From contig QEYB01001522.1 of the NCBI GenBank assembly GCA_017562135.1, positions 930,001 through 994,000 of the forward strand: DNA of 64,000 nucleotides. The letters run 5' to 3'. Positions 15,001-27,700 of the stretch are shown here, piece by piece. The stretch comes from Dipylidium caninum (lineage: Eukaryota; Platyhelminthes; Cestoda; Cyclophyllidea; Dipylidiidae). The notes beneath the pieces are model-generated. The model was not told the DNA's origin. It worked only from the letters and a program-made list of their open reading frames with translations, and searched no databases. The stretch's first letter is position 1. Each line of letters starts with the position of its first letter. A program made the position numbers and the translations under genes.

Positions 15001-18000
15001 TCAAGGCTATGAGCGAAATACAAAAGCTATGGCGCAAAACTTGGGAACATTGAAAATGAAAATCGACTGTCCTAACTTTCCAGTTTGGCCAGCACCGCAA
15101 CGCTTTGAAGGAAAAAAAATAACATCCATGAGACCTTTAAGTTGCTGAGAATATCTGCGGCACGACAAATCAATAAAATTAACATGAAATCCCTTATTTT
15201 TAAAAAAAATATAAAGGGGCGCTACCATGTTTTACGGGATCACATGCAACCAAGACCGCGAAAGTGCGCGTCCCAAACATAGGTCATATGCAGTTGATTA
15301 ATAGAGTACATCAAAATGAAATTGCGTAATCGGGACAAAAACGTTTTGTGAGTCACACCGTTGAACCGGCTCTAGTAAATAAAACAGTTCCAAATATAAA
15401 GGATACGAAATTCAGCTCCTATTATTGAAGTTGTGGTTGCGCCTAGGATGTCATTGTTTATGCGACTTAATGCGTATATACGGATCCATATCTGCACAAA
15501 ATGGACTTGACTAAACGGCTAAAAACCGGGATTTTTCAAAGCGTCCCATGGTTCAACAAGGCATCTAGTTTACTCCGCAACAACGATAATATAATTCAAA
15601 TCAGCAGACTAAAACATCATCGTCTGCAGGCCTACTTATTGTCTTTTGAAGGTCATCGTTGCCATGACTTCACTTTACACATCAGCATGTTTGAATAAGA
15701 ACTCGACGCACATAGGCGCTGCTTCCGTAGCCCTAACTGCCTGAATTCAGTACTTTTCAATAAGAATGATGGTTTGATCCACAAATAGGACGGCGATTTT
15801 ATTAGTTTACATGGCTTAGTGAACTAGCCTTTACTACTGGTGGAGAACAACATGCAACAAATGCCACATTATCAACGTCGAAAAGGGAAAATGCAGTTTG
15901 ATGCACATGATATGGATAAGGTATCATAGCGTACTTAGAATGGCAAAAAGGCAAACGAATAAAAATTTGCAATGGGATAAAATATGAAAACCAATAATCA
16001 GACTTTATTGAAGAGCAACTTAAGAATACATAAATTTCGATGCTGAAGATTGGCGACGCAGGAGACTTATCGTTTTACAAATTAACGCACTTTTAAATGA
16101 GGCTTACTAGATAATCTGATAATCTTGAGACTAAGCTCTTGCCAACAATCCAAAGGTCATTTTTTTAACGACTGCAAAAACTCGGCTTGAGAACTCCAAA
16201 CAACCACACTTTTTATGTTTTAAGAAGCTTTGCTATATTAAAATCTCCCCACCACCTAAGCGGTACAACAACCGACATAGGATTCTTAATGGGAAACTTG
16301 GTGATAGCTGCGAGTGGACAGTGAAATGTACGCCCACTGGCTGTGGCAACGAAAACTTAATAGAATAATATGTGTGCAATGGTTTCGGCGAATTTAGATT
16401 AAATACAGAAACAGTGTAAGAGCCAATATCTAGCATTTGTAACGAGACCGGAAAACAGTGTGGGGCGGTGTTTTCAGATAGGGAGCACGAAAATCTTCTA
16501 ATAATAGAATGTGGAAAATTAATTGTAATAGAATAAGTGGTCCGATTATCTGAGTGGAATTATCCGTCATCTGATGTGGTGCGGAAGACTTGAGTGCAGT
16601 TGGTGACAAGGCTTAAATAGGGGTAATCTAACGAAACGTTAAATGTTGAAAAAATCCTACCAAAGCATGACTCAGAGCGCTCAACTTTGCAAGGGAAGGA
16701 CAAGGGCAGCCGAAAAATCATGAGTATTTAGATTAGGAGTGAACTACAATCACCTTATATTATCCTCCAAATGCAGTCTACAAATACACAACACAAACAT
16801 GGGCTGTTTAATGTTGGAGAACAAAGGTCACATGAAGGTACTCAAGAATTCTACGATCCGTCTATTATGAAAAGAAATATAGAAAGACAAAAAGCCCTTT
16901 GTCGATGAACCGGAGATGGGCCTTAAACGAGAGACTAAAGCTTTTGCATGATGTGCAACCAAGCCCTGTTGAATGATACAATGATTCACGTGGTTACTTC
17001 CGCTGCCACCATCTAACATAATTCCGCTGCCACCATCTAACATAATTCTTGCCCAATTGGTTTAAATACGATTAAATTTTAGCATGAAATTGATATGAAT
17101 TTTAATAAACAGACATTTAAAAAAGTGTGACGAAGAAGGCAAGAGTGAATAACGACACGCTTTAATATTTTTCTTAGGTCGCCAAATTAATAAGCTTGGC
17201 AGAGTGTCTAACTAAGTGAACTTTACAAAAATATCTGATCCAAAAAAGAAAAAACAAGGCTTTGTTTACCACACATTTACGAATCATTGACGACGAGGTA
17301 TAGAGCTTCAAAAGGAAAAACACTAGAATGCTTTATTAATGGCATACTAAAAAGGCGTAAACAAGGTAAAAGCGTGAATATCTTTTGACCGGAACTAATT
17401 TTACATTTTTTTGGGAAAGCGGTTTAGGCCCATGTTACAAAATATTCTTTAAGGTAGCCAACAATAGTCCAACAACTCGTAATAAATAGTGACTGAATAA
17501 AAAACAACCCGCATACAACTTAGACGTAGAATACTAACATTTTAAGCACAATGGGCAGGAGTGGAGGTGTTTTTATAGGTGCCAAGGACGAGAGTAGTCA
17601 TTCGGAAGACTAACTTTCTTCGATCTCTAAAAATAGTTCATCGAACACGCATTGTGTGCAACCCCTTCATATTGATAGGCGGAACAGTTAACTTACGTTT
17701 GAAATGGATGTCTTTGAATATGCAGAGAGGGTAGGTAAAATCATCATATCCGTAATTCAGTAAAATATAAGCTTCTACAGAGAAAAGAAAGGCGTAAGAA
17801 GTTGTATTCCACAATGGTGTCATTGCTTTCCTTTGGGAATGTTCGGTGGTAAACCGCTGACCAATCTTCGTCTAAAAAATTAGGGTATTTTGGACAAAAC
17901 AATTCTATGTGGAATGGCGGAAGAAACTGTGACTAATAAGAAACATTTTAATTTATGATAGCTATTTCAGAACTAGATATATAAGATATAAGGAATAGTG

Positions 18001-19224
18001 GACTTTCATAGATGTTACATCCTAAGTTTTGCAGGAACTGGAATTACTCAAAACAACATCAATGTCAACCAAATAAGGTCTACGAGATTTAAAAAAATAA
18101 AGATTTCTCAACAATGGGAATCGGCGTGTGTAACATGCCACGAAGCATATGCATTCGGCACCGAAAAAAGTAGTAACGCCCCGCTACACAGGGCCACTTC
18201 TAAATATGAAATTTATCAATCATGCCCACCAGTAACGGCTGACCCAATCTTAAAACATAATGAATTCGATATTTCACCCAAATCATTCCATGTTTCATGA
18301 AAAGATAAATTTTACTTTAAGCTGCGACTTTGTCACTTCCTTAAAACGTCTAAGACTAACCGTATCCACACCGGTACGAAGGGAAAAAAAGAAGAATATT
18401 AGCTATTACACCAACTTGAATTTGCTCAATACAGAATCAAGCATTAGAGAACTGTGAAAATATTGAAATGGATTTGACAATGATTGTAACCAGGAGCAAT
18501 GGGAGGAAGAGCAAGTAATTGCAATAGACATGTGCAACCATGAAAAAATATACTCACTCACAACTAAGTTTTTGGTGGAGGGGGGAGGGCGTTGCCCATG
18601 CATGAATACCTTACTCATTTCAGCGTCATAGCAACAATTTCATATGAAAAATATGAAGGAATTGAGCAATTCGAGTACGTAAGAAATATCCCACGTGAAT
18701 ATAAGTTCATGAAGCACTTTAGTCGGCTAAATAGTATCACAGAATTTCACGAATGAGATCAGAGAGGAAACAATATATACCTTCAGGAACAATTTTGTAC
18801 AGAAGTAGCGAGCAATTGTGAATACAACTGCCACCGACCCGGCTACTATATAAGGCCCCCACCGGATGATTTCGAAGAGACGGAGATAAATCTCGAAGGA
18901 ATATGGGTAGATTTGTGGATGGAAACAAAATTCAGCAACGGCGATAGAGGTATGATTTAGGAACTCCAAGATATTCGGAGGACCCGTCACAGCATTACAT
19001 TGATTGGCTAGGGCATCGAGATATGCGGGTGAGAACCGGTTGGAGAGGGTGGACTCTCCCACGACGAAGGCCTTATCGCGGTCGTAAGAAGATCGAAGGA
19101 CTTGATAGCGCTCATGAGTCTGAGGATCCGTCATCCATACGTACTCTTCATCACTCGTTTTTGCTGCCATTGCCGGAACACACAACGCTAGCGTCCACCA
19201 TGCCAACCGCCAATTAAATGTCAT
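12033..19224 (-). CDS. CERS1: Ceramide synthase, CerS1/LAG1 type, 6 exons
   Basis: Exons in transcript order: 19224-18781, 17871-17697, 14895-14715, 13725-13564, 12598-12446, 12141-12033; phases agree throughout and give exactly 408 codons (407 aa). Ceramide synthases N-acylate sphingoid bases with acyl-CoA in the ER membrane. The TLC/Lag1 domain is clear: WNTTSYAFLFSVEAY in exon 2; FYAHSFYATLRLDVKRKD with catalytic His-His at 252-253 in exon 3; FHRVGLLVLFLHDISD at 268-283 in exon 4. HDISD and the spacing resemble CerS1 more than CerS2-6, and no Hox-like domain is seen, as in CerS1. Exon 6 holds the last membrane helix (LFTLLLLINIF) and stops soon after, without the acidic tail of CerS2-type enzymes. 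The first exon is unusual: ATG at 19224, a signal-peptide-like MTFNWRLAWWTLALCVPAMA, then about 100 probably lumenal residues with an NHT sequon before the first helix. Introns of 2.8 kb (14896-17696) and 0.9 kb hold nothing recognisable except a short tandem repeat. Confidence 0.93.
16998..17045. repeat. 24-bp tandem duplication inside an intron
   Basis: Two perfect adjacent copies of a 24-nt unit beginning TTCCGCTGCCACC and ending CTAACATAA (16998-17021 and 17022-17045). It lies in the long ceramide synthase intron and looks like a recent local duplication. Confidence 0.85.
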
Positions 19225-19360
19225 CTTAAGAAAAACGCAGTTGTGCAGAGGAAGATTATTACAACCGCAAAAAGGAAAAAATGTCAATAATGCGAGCTGC
19301 ATGTATTTGCCATACAAAAGTACATAAAAATATCAATGTTTTAAATGCAATGGAAATAAA

Positions 19361-20528
19361 TCAGCGCCAGAAAATCAATTTTTCCGGAGATGCATCTGGT
19401 GGAAGAGTTGAGGACCATCGATAGCCCAGAAGGCATGGTTCAAACATCGAAAGAGATTGTTTCGGCCCACTGTTTCCCTTTGACGAGATATCACGCTGGG
19501 GAACTTTGAGTTTCCGTTTTCCCGGGCGCGAAATTGGCGGTGAGTTTTCTGCATCTGAAGTAATTTCGACATAATCTGCACAGTCTCCACGATTTCTAAG
19601 CATGGCCTTAAGACAAAAAGACAGGGACCATTCTCCACATGCTCAACAAATACGGCAGAACTGTTCGCGAGTACCGCCCAGACAGAAAAGAACTTACATG
19701 ATAGTAATCACGTCGTGCACGCCATTGACCTCCATTCATTCTATCTTCATCACGTTCCCATGGGTACAAAAAGGGATGCTTTAGAAATTTAGTTGGACGT
19801 TCTAGAGCCAACTTTGTAGACTTGGATTGTAAACGGTTGAAAACTGCACAACTGCTTTGCAAAACATTTCTAACTATCGTTTCAAAAGTATTAACCGCAG
19901 AGACGTTTGTCACATGTTTGCGTTTATGAGATCGCAAGAATACAGTTGGCTGTCGTCGTCTCTTAGTGACGAAATGAGGGGGTGGAATGACCTTGTTTGA
20001 AGCTGAGAGGGCGGCTCCAATGTTGGCGGTAAAATCAATTAGATCATGGGTGGAAGGGGCCTGTTCATTGGCAAAAAGAGCGGAAATTGCTAAGGTTTGA
20101 TGAGCAGGTTTGGTGGCCGAAGATTTCTTGGGACCGCTTCTACGTAGGTTCGTCTAGAAATTTTGTCATAAAGCCCAATGGAAGAAAATAACAAACCTTT
20201 TTACTACGATAAGATTTTGGGTTTGTCGTAGTTGTTGGTGGTGGTGAAAAACATCTGAGGTGAAAAGTGTTAAAGGACGTCCGCGGTCGAAGAACGCGAT
20301 CCATTTTTGGAATCGTTGAAACTGTGCTGAGCTCCTCCACGATTACCACGTCGCTCGAAGTGTCTGACTCAACTGCGATTTCAGCGGGTGCATTGTTAAC
20401 AGGTTTTGCAGTTACTAAAACAATTTCGCATTTTCGAAAAACAATCACAATTTTTACCAGACATTTCTCCTAACGGTAATAAGTCTTCGAAATCCTCAAA
20501 TAACAAATCACTGTACCAATTTTCAGTC
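19361..20528 (-). CDS. Unrecognised basic protein with a SUMO-interaction-like motif, 5' end not found
   Basis: Exons in transcript order: 20528-20458, 20414-20197, 20153-19698, 19606-19361. All splice sites are GT-AG with short introns (43, 43 and 91 nt) and consistent phase; the stop is at 19361-19363. The visible part is about 330 aa. It starts with an acidic segment (FEDFEDLLPLGEMS), then DVVIVEEL, which fits a SUMO-interaction motif (hydrophobic core followed by acid), then long Arg/Lys/Ser/Pro-rich stretches (RRSGPKKSSATKP, TKRRRQPTVFLRSHKRKH) suggesting nuclear or nucleic-acid-associated location. YPWERDEDRMNGGQWRARRD is the most structured-looking segment. I recognise no family. The first exon must end in phase 2 and lies upstream of 20528; I could not place it. 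It is head-to-tail with the ceramide synthase gene, 136 bp before that start codon, so it could share a transcript or polycistron, which flatworms can resolve by trans-splicing. Confidence 0.7.
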
Positions 20529-23510
20529 CTAAAAATCAGAAAAATAACATATAAAAGTGGACATTTAATAGTCTGGGACAGTGAAATATCGAGAATAAAA
20601 CAGCGTAATGTCCGAGCAGCCAATGCAATTAGTTCGCATTACTTTGAACTGCCTGAAGTTAATGTGTTCGCGATAAAACGATTTTTTTCAAGGTATACAA
20701 AAGAATATCGGACAAAAATTTACACAGTGTGGTATAGGGAATAAGTGCACGGAGTAAACATATCAGTACTAATAGAGAATTAATGCTGCCTAGACTTCTA
20801 AACACTTACGAGCTATACGGAAGTTAAAGTGAGTCGAAAACACGAAATAGTGAGGAAGAAGTGCGTTGGTGACTCAACCTTTACCGAGGCGTAATGCACT
20901 AGATTAATACAAAAAGATTCGTGTACATCACATATTAAAACGATTTGCGGCCGACCAACAAAAAAGGGCAGTAAGCATTTACACAAGTTTCCCCACACAG
21001 AATTAGGCTACAGCGTCGCGCACTGAGACGCGATACGTATCAGCAACTAACAATGTCTCATTTTTGTTAGATGCTGTTAATGGACATCAGAAGACCATCA
21101 AATTTAAGAGTAAATAAGCACAAATGAAAAACAAACACTTTACATTTAAATGAAATGCACAGGAACGAGACCCTAACTACTGCCCGACAGGAATGAACCA
21201 AATGTGTATGCAGGTCGGTCAAGCACGTCCGTCCAATCAAGCAAAAAGCGTTATGAAGAGTGCAATATATTCTGCTGAAAATATTTAGCGATCCTCTAAT
21301 ATTCACAGTTAAAAGTAAGTAAAATAAGCAGATGTCGCGAACTCAGAATATTTGTGTCTTTGGCAATAATGATTGATATTTGCTGACTTAAGTAAATTTT
21401 CATTATAGTCACAATTATGTTGAACCATAGCACTATAAATTATATACCATACATTCGGATTCTTAAATTATTTTAGTAATTTCTGTGGGTTGGCCTGCCT
21501 TTTGGAAAACTTATAGATATGATTGAAAACCATCTATTATCTAACTACTCATCGCGAGTGTAAAACAACTCCAAACTTACGGACATATCAGAAGAACGGA
21601 ACTTGACCCTGGTTACATGGAAATGGGCATTATATCCTTGCAGTAGCCTCAGCATTGGAAGAGTCTATAAGTAGAATCAGTTTAATCGGACTCGGTCTTT
21701 TCTATTCTGGTTGCATCCCTTAACATCATGCCCCTTTTTTCTCCTAATGATTCATTTTCTATTTATCTGACTTATTAAAAACTTGAGTTGACGCAGAACT
21801 TTACACATATGCTGACCACAAGAATGGTAAAAGCTATTTTTGTTTGTTGTCGTCCCTGTAAATGGTGTTTGTAATCTCTCCAGCCATCCATTCATATGCA
21901 ATGAAATGAAAGAGTTAGCGCAGAATTATACTTAGTCACACGGAAATAAAATCTCACTCGTTTAGATTCAACCTGCAAACATATTAGGAAGGAAAGTATG
22001 GCAAAAGTCTAGTTAAAAATGCTCTGAATTGTCGGATATGCTCCCCACAGAAGGCCCTGTTGGAGTTAACACTGCGGAGAAATAATGCTCATCAAGAAAC
22101 GGTGTTCCATTTTCACTATGACCTATAACCAGCATGCTAGTCACATAATTTCCTTATTGTCCATGTTCTCTTGGGCTAAATTATTTTGTATTAAATTCAT
22201 TTACAGTGAGTCGACAAGCCTACTCGCCTAATCAGCCACTCCCATCTTCTGATTGGCATTATAATCATGAAAGACTTTATTTTAATGTGTTAGGATTCTA
22301 GTTCGTGAGTAAATGGAAATGTTGCCTAAAGACGATCATTTTCAATCAACTGAACCAGTTATAACTAACCACCGTTCGCCGATGAAAACTGGTGGGGACT
22401 TTCATTACATTACGTGAGTCCCTTGTTTGATTTAATCGGACGTGGGACGCTACGATGCAATTTTGTTTCATGAGTAACTAAGGAAATTGTAAACTATTGG
22501 AGGAGATCTCATAAGTTGATTCATTCCTTGTAGGAGTCGGTGTTGCAGACGGCGTCAAATGCAAGATATGAAGTAATAACGGTTGCTGTCGAAGCTATTT
22601 CGCTTGACTGATAAGGTTTTCTTATATTATTACGTAACGAGAGGAAAGCATTTGTGATTACATTCTGACACCGCACCATTAGATAATATTTTCATCCGAT
22701 CGAATAACCAATGGGACCTCTAGTTTTAAGTCGTGAAAACTGGATTTACAACAAATGTTCGCTTAGATGGCGATCCAAATCAAAACACCTTTTCAGCTCC
22801 CAAAAAAATGTAAATCGAATCTGGGTGGTGGGCGCGACAACTTTATGGAAATGGCAACAAAATTCGAGAATATTCTGACACAAAAACGATACACCGTTCC
22901 TCGTCAGCTTTACGACATTTCTGCGATTTGTCCATAAATCCACAATACAATTTACTTTCGCTCAGCTCTATAATATACCAAATTCCTGTCAATTTATCGG
23001 AAATTTTATTGTAGATACGGAAGATTTAATGAATGAAGGCTTTTCTTTATCATTTCTCGCGCCAGAAGTATGCGCTTTCTTGTGAGGTCTGCAAGCGTCC
23101 CGAGTTTGCCTTTAAGTAAACAAGTATATATTGTAAAGGAACTACCTCGGACACCACCCCACTATCGTCTCTTAAAGAAATCGTAAAGACACAGAACTTG
23201 CCTACAATAAAATAGAGTGGATGCATTAGCCATGTTTTAGTTTAAATAGGTCTTTATGACGATTTCAGATATCTTATTGACGAGGTTATTTTTGGTGATC
23301 CAAATGTTGATGGTGTAATCAAATAGGTGGTGGTTTCAAAAAATAAAAGGGGAGTGGCCCAAAACTTTGCCGAAAGACAAGTTGTCTCCGGTTAAGATTC
23401 GGCTATGTCATGCAGTGTTTCTACAAAAAATTACTTCAACTTTTATAAGAGATTTAGTGCGACCATATTTTATTCTTCGAAATGTCTCAGACGATGTCTG
23501 ACGAGGTACT
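20529..23510. other. AT-rich intergenic stretch
   Basis: Should contain the missing 5' exon(s) of the minus-strand gene ending at 19361. I see no protein-like frame with flanking splice sites, no RNA gene and no repeat longer than a few bases. Confidence 0.4.
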
Positions 23511-23768
23511 TTAGACATTTGCGCGTAAAAGGCTGCCACTTTGATGTGGAGTCTGTGCTTCCCGATAGCATTGAGCCTTAAGGTCCTATTGTTCAAGGGT
23601 AGCGAAAGGCATTTCTACTTCTCTGCATGTGATAATAGTTCCAAGTTATTCCCTCTGAGTGTGACAAGTGACCAAACAAAATATTAACTGTTTGGGAACT
23701 TGCCTTAAGCGATAGGCGCAACGCTCTCGTAGAAAAGATCTGAATGTGTGCGAGTCATAACACATACC
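23511..23768 (-). CDS. Possible 3' end of a small unrecognised gene
   Basis: A frame coding KLRIAVGRPEKGLECRFYK ends in AAG followed by donor GTATGT (exon end 23768) and continues in phase through an acceptor TAG at 23587-23586 into DLKAQCYREAQTPHQSGSLL and a stop at 23511. The upstream part of the first exon is open to about 23915, with an in-frame ATG (MDVQMYQK). About 70 aa are visible. I recognise no family. The support is splice-site and phase agreement only, so this may be chance. Confidence 0.3.
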
Positions 23769-24219
23769 TTGTAGAAGCGGCATTCTAGTCCTTTTTCTGG
23801 CCTTCCGACTGCAATTCTCAATTTCTGATACATTTGTACATCCATTGCACTTAGAGTATACGAAGTATTCACCAAATCACCATTACTCACTGATTCTTGT
23901 CCTGTTTCGGACGTTTCTGCTTTCACTGAACGATAGAATTTGGCAGACTTAAATCATGTTGGCAACCGACGAGAAGTGCTATCAATTAGTATTGCGTGAT
24001 AGGGTCTATGGTATCAAGGATTAAGAAAAATGCCGGGCTTTGGTTACTTGTGGAGTTTGCGTTTAGCATCGCAATGACGGTGGATGCGGTAATATATTCC
24101 GCAACTCATTTGCACATAAGCTATAATAGTCGGAAGGCTATGAGGTCAGGCTACTGCCACATATGGACGTATATATACGTAAGATGTGAGACAGGGGGAA
24201 GCAAAAGTCAAGTGGTCGG

Positions 24220-24787
24220 ATGTCGCGAAATTTGTGCGGAGAAAAGGCTGTGGTGCGGAACAGCGACATGGACGAATCAATGCAGAGTCTGGCCGTTGAG
24301 CTGGCTAGCGCCGCTGTGGAGAAGTATAACCTCGAGAAGGATATCGCCTCGTACATAAAGAAGGAATTCGACCGACGCTACGGGCCAACGTGGCATTGTG
24401 TCGTTGGTCGCAATTTCGGCAGGTGAGGGCTTCGTCGCGCAGCGCCTTGAGTTGCTAAAGCCACTCCATCAAGTAATTGCGTCAAGGAGAGCTGTAGGGT
24501 GAATTTCATGTAAACTACTCCGATTATTTCGAATGCATCCAGGTCGTGCTTTAACAGCGGTAAGCATTAAATTGTTGTTGATACACTAGCACTAATTACG
24601 GTGTGGATTGAGAATTTACACTCCTTTATCGCATGCGAGCCAATTAACCATGGCAAAACTAAGGTCTATTGAAGCGCTAAAGACTAACGCTCCCTCCTTT
24701 CCCTTCAGCTACGTAACGCACGAGGTCCGCAACTTTCTGTACTTCTACATAGGCTCGTTGGCTTTTCTTCTCTTCAAAGCTGGATGA
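24220..24787 (+). CDS. DYNLL: Dynein light chain, LC8 type
   Basis: Two exons, 24220-24422 and 24709-24787, give 93 aa; the junction rebuilds SYVTHE of the family. LC8 light chains are small homodimers that bind dynein intermediate chain and many other partners through a shared beta-strand groove. The protein follows the LC8 pattern almost throughout: [49 protein letters not shown], then [17 protein letters not shown] at the C-terminus. It is a few residues longer at the N-terminus than the usual 89 (MSRNLCGE before KAVV). Differences from canonical LC8 ([20 protein letters not shown] in place of TKHFIYFYLG) suggest one of the divergent paralogues that flatworms carry in large numbers. The family's groove residues around [11 protein letters not shown] are kept. 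Confidence 0.95.
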
Positions 24788-27700
24788 TAGTTGGATGGAA
24801 GAAAGCATTCTGAAAGAATGTAGAATAAATAGTCAGATATTACATCAGTAATTTATAATTCCCCGACAAAATTTCATAATTATGGCCTATCAATCTCGGG
24901 AACTCATCGGTGTGATTGCTCAATAGGCCTCCTTCATGTAATCATGGGAATGTGTGTTTAAGCCAAACAAGCGACCCCAGTGCCACGCAGCGTGGCCAAT
25001 TAATTCATGTGTGTATGAAAAGCTAAGTTGCAAGACTAGGCGCCCTGAACCTGACAAAAAATAGGTTCTTTGTGGAAATTAATGTCGACAGTGGAAGTTG
25101 CATTAGCCTCCTCATCAACCACATTTGGGAAATAACAGTGCTGGGGTGATAAACCGTTCTTTCGACACTATGGGGCATAACAGTTGCAGTGACGTTGCCA
25201 CGAAACCATGAAGGAAAAACAAGACGGATATGGCAGTTTGAGTTTCAGCGGGAATAACAGTCTTTGTGCGCAAAATTTGATTAGTATATCTACCTTCAAC
25301 GTCACGAAAACACTACAAAAGCGGTGGCGGGCTCCGAGAGTGAAAGATAGTGAAGGGAAGAAAGCGGACACATAAATCGTCTTTGCTTAAGAAGACAATG
25401 GAGAGGCAATTACCCTGATCAAATTTGCCCAACATCGATGCTATGTGTCAGTTTAGTTACGCACCAGTCAAGTACGAGCTTGTGTCAAATGCATGCGGAG
25501 GGCGACTGTCTCGAAAGTGACAAGACACTCACTCACCTGTCATCCTAAACATCAGTAAACACAATAAAATTGTTGTCGTGTTTTGGATTCAATGGTGAAG
25601 AAGTACTTTGACACGCCTGTACCAGAGGTTCTGCTTGGTTACACTAAATCACTCTGGTCCCCTATGCTAATTGTTGTTACACGTAATAACTACACGGTAA
25701 GGTTCTTTGCATCAAAGTCGGAACGGAATTTGTGCGTTCGCGAAAGCGTCCCTCGTCGCGAGCACAGGCGCAAACTAAGCAGTCGCTCTCCAGACGATGG
25801 CGGATCGCCGCGCGCTCATTGGACAGTCCCGGCCACGGCGAGGAGTCGACCAATGGCGTGAGGGCATTGGTCTCCTCCATTGAACTGTAGGCACACGAAG
25901 GTGGACGGTATGTGTGCGTGAAGGTGTGGGTGTGTGTTCCTCCGCTTTCGGCCACAAACCGCTGACGCCGTTGCACGCGGCCGACACACGAAGGAACTCG
26001 ATTTCAATCATCAACACACTCTCTCGTCTTCAACCTCTATGGGCTAGCGAAAGTGAAGGGTGAGTTGCGCCAATACGTGCATAAATTAATAACTTCACAA
26101 ATCATGCCGGCTTCCGAGCGTATCTTTTTGAATACTCCACATGAGTCGCATCGCAATAAATATCTGGCGAAATGTAGAGAAGAAAAAAATCGAAAACTCG
26201 AGTGATAATAGTAAAATGCAAAAGTTCTGTAAAATACCCCAGGAGATATTTTACATTTTGGAAGAGTTCTGTACCAAATCTAGGACTGTAATACATCAGT
26301 CTTCCATGAGGAAACACAAATGCCACTTTGTAATGTCAGACAAACGGTAAAAAATGCACATCTGCCATTCGTTTCAGTGGGGAATATGGGCTAATTCATT
26401 AGACAAATTAGTACCAGGCAGAAAGTAACATATTAATAAATTATCCCTACTTGAGTAGGCAAATACACAAATAGTGGGGTTCATGACTCCCATCATCGGT
26501 TAAAAGGTAGGCCATTAAAATTGTGCCAGCGTATGTTAATGTGCTGAATGCTTATGACATCGTTTTGCCCATAAAATGCTCGGTTTCATAAGAAGATACG
26601 AGCACGAAAAGACAGGTTTTGGCGTTCCACAAACTGGGAAATATCTCCGGTCGTCCCGTATTACCCCTGCAGCCTGGACGCAGGCCTTTTTTCCACTTTC
26701 TCTTTTGCATGTAGCTGACGAGAAGGAGGGAAAGACGCTAAATTTAGTTATTCTTCAAAGTTACAGATTAGGGTTAGATAGTGGGACACATGCCAAATCC
26801 CATTAATGAATTACTTCAACAACTGCCTCCTTTCTACTCACTCCAACCTGTGAGAGGCCTTGAAGGTCGTGGCGGGACGTTGCATAAGGTAGGAAGTGGC
26901 GGTTGATACCATTCCCCCCCGCTTAAAGCAGTCCAAGCAAACCCGCAATCATCAGCAAGGTTACGATGACATTTTTTCATGAGCCTTCAATGTTGACAGG
27001 TTGCGTGGTCCACGACGTGTGTAATGTCGTGCTGGATGAAATCAGGCTCCATCCGCGTCGCCCAGTGACGAAAAATTTGACTGGCATGCCACTCGATGAC
27101 AGCAAATTGGAAAGGGAATTTTAGTACATTTTACTGAAGAAGAAATAAATAGATGCGAATGAATCGAAATTTCCTATGATTTTATAACCGAAGAAAGGAA
27201 ATTTGAGTGGCAATTGATGTGGCGCTGAGCTTAACAGAATTTTTTGACTTTCACATTTACGGAAAAGTTATAAGACTAATTTCACGGAATTATTAACTTA
27301 TTTAGGTATTCTTTAACGTGTAATCCAGGCTTTAGTATACGCGATGAACATATTGCCTCGTGGGTGTGGCTTAGCGCCACACTTGACACGCGCATCGGGT
27401 CATTACGACAAGAAACTTTTCCCCTCCGAACCCATCAACTCCATTTCAGTGTGTAAACCACAACAAGTATTATCTGAGTAAATAAGGTGGGAGGTTGATT
27501 TGTCCGAACTGCGTCTGCGCCGCCGTGGGGGCGAGTCGTGGCCCCAACGCCACCGCTTCTGTGGACGCGTCGCAGCACTTATTCCCACAATCGGTTCGCA
27601 TTCTCGCCACGAGTTGCCTGTCGAACGTGTCATCTTCGTTTTAACTATCAGTCATGCCGGTACACTGATCTACCACTCGAGGCGGCCGTTGTGGGACCGA

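Noticed and set aside
18406..18618. Minus-strand open frame inside the first ceramide synthase intron
   Set aside because: Exon 1 (18781) and exon 2 (17871) join in phase 0 and match the family order, so no exon is needed here.
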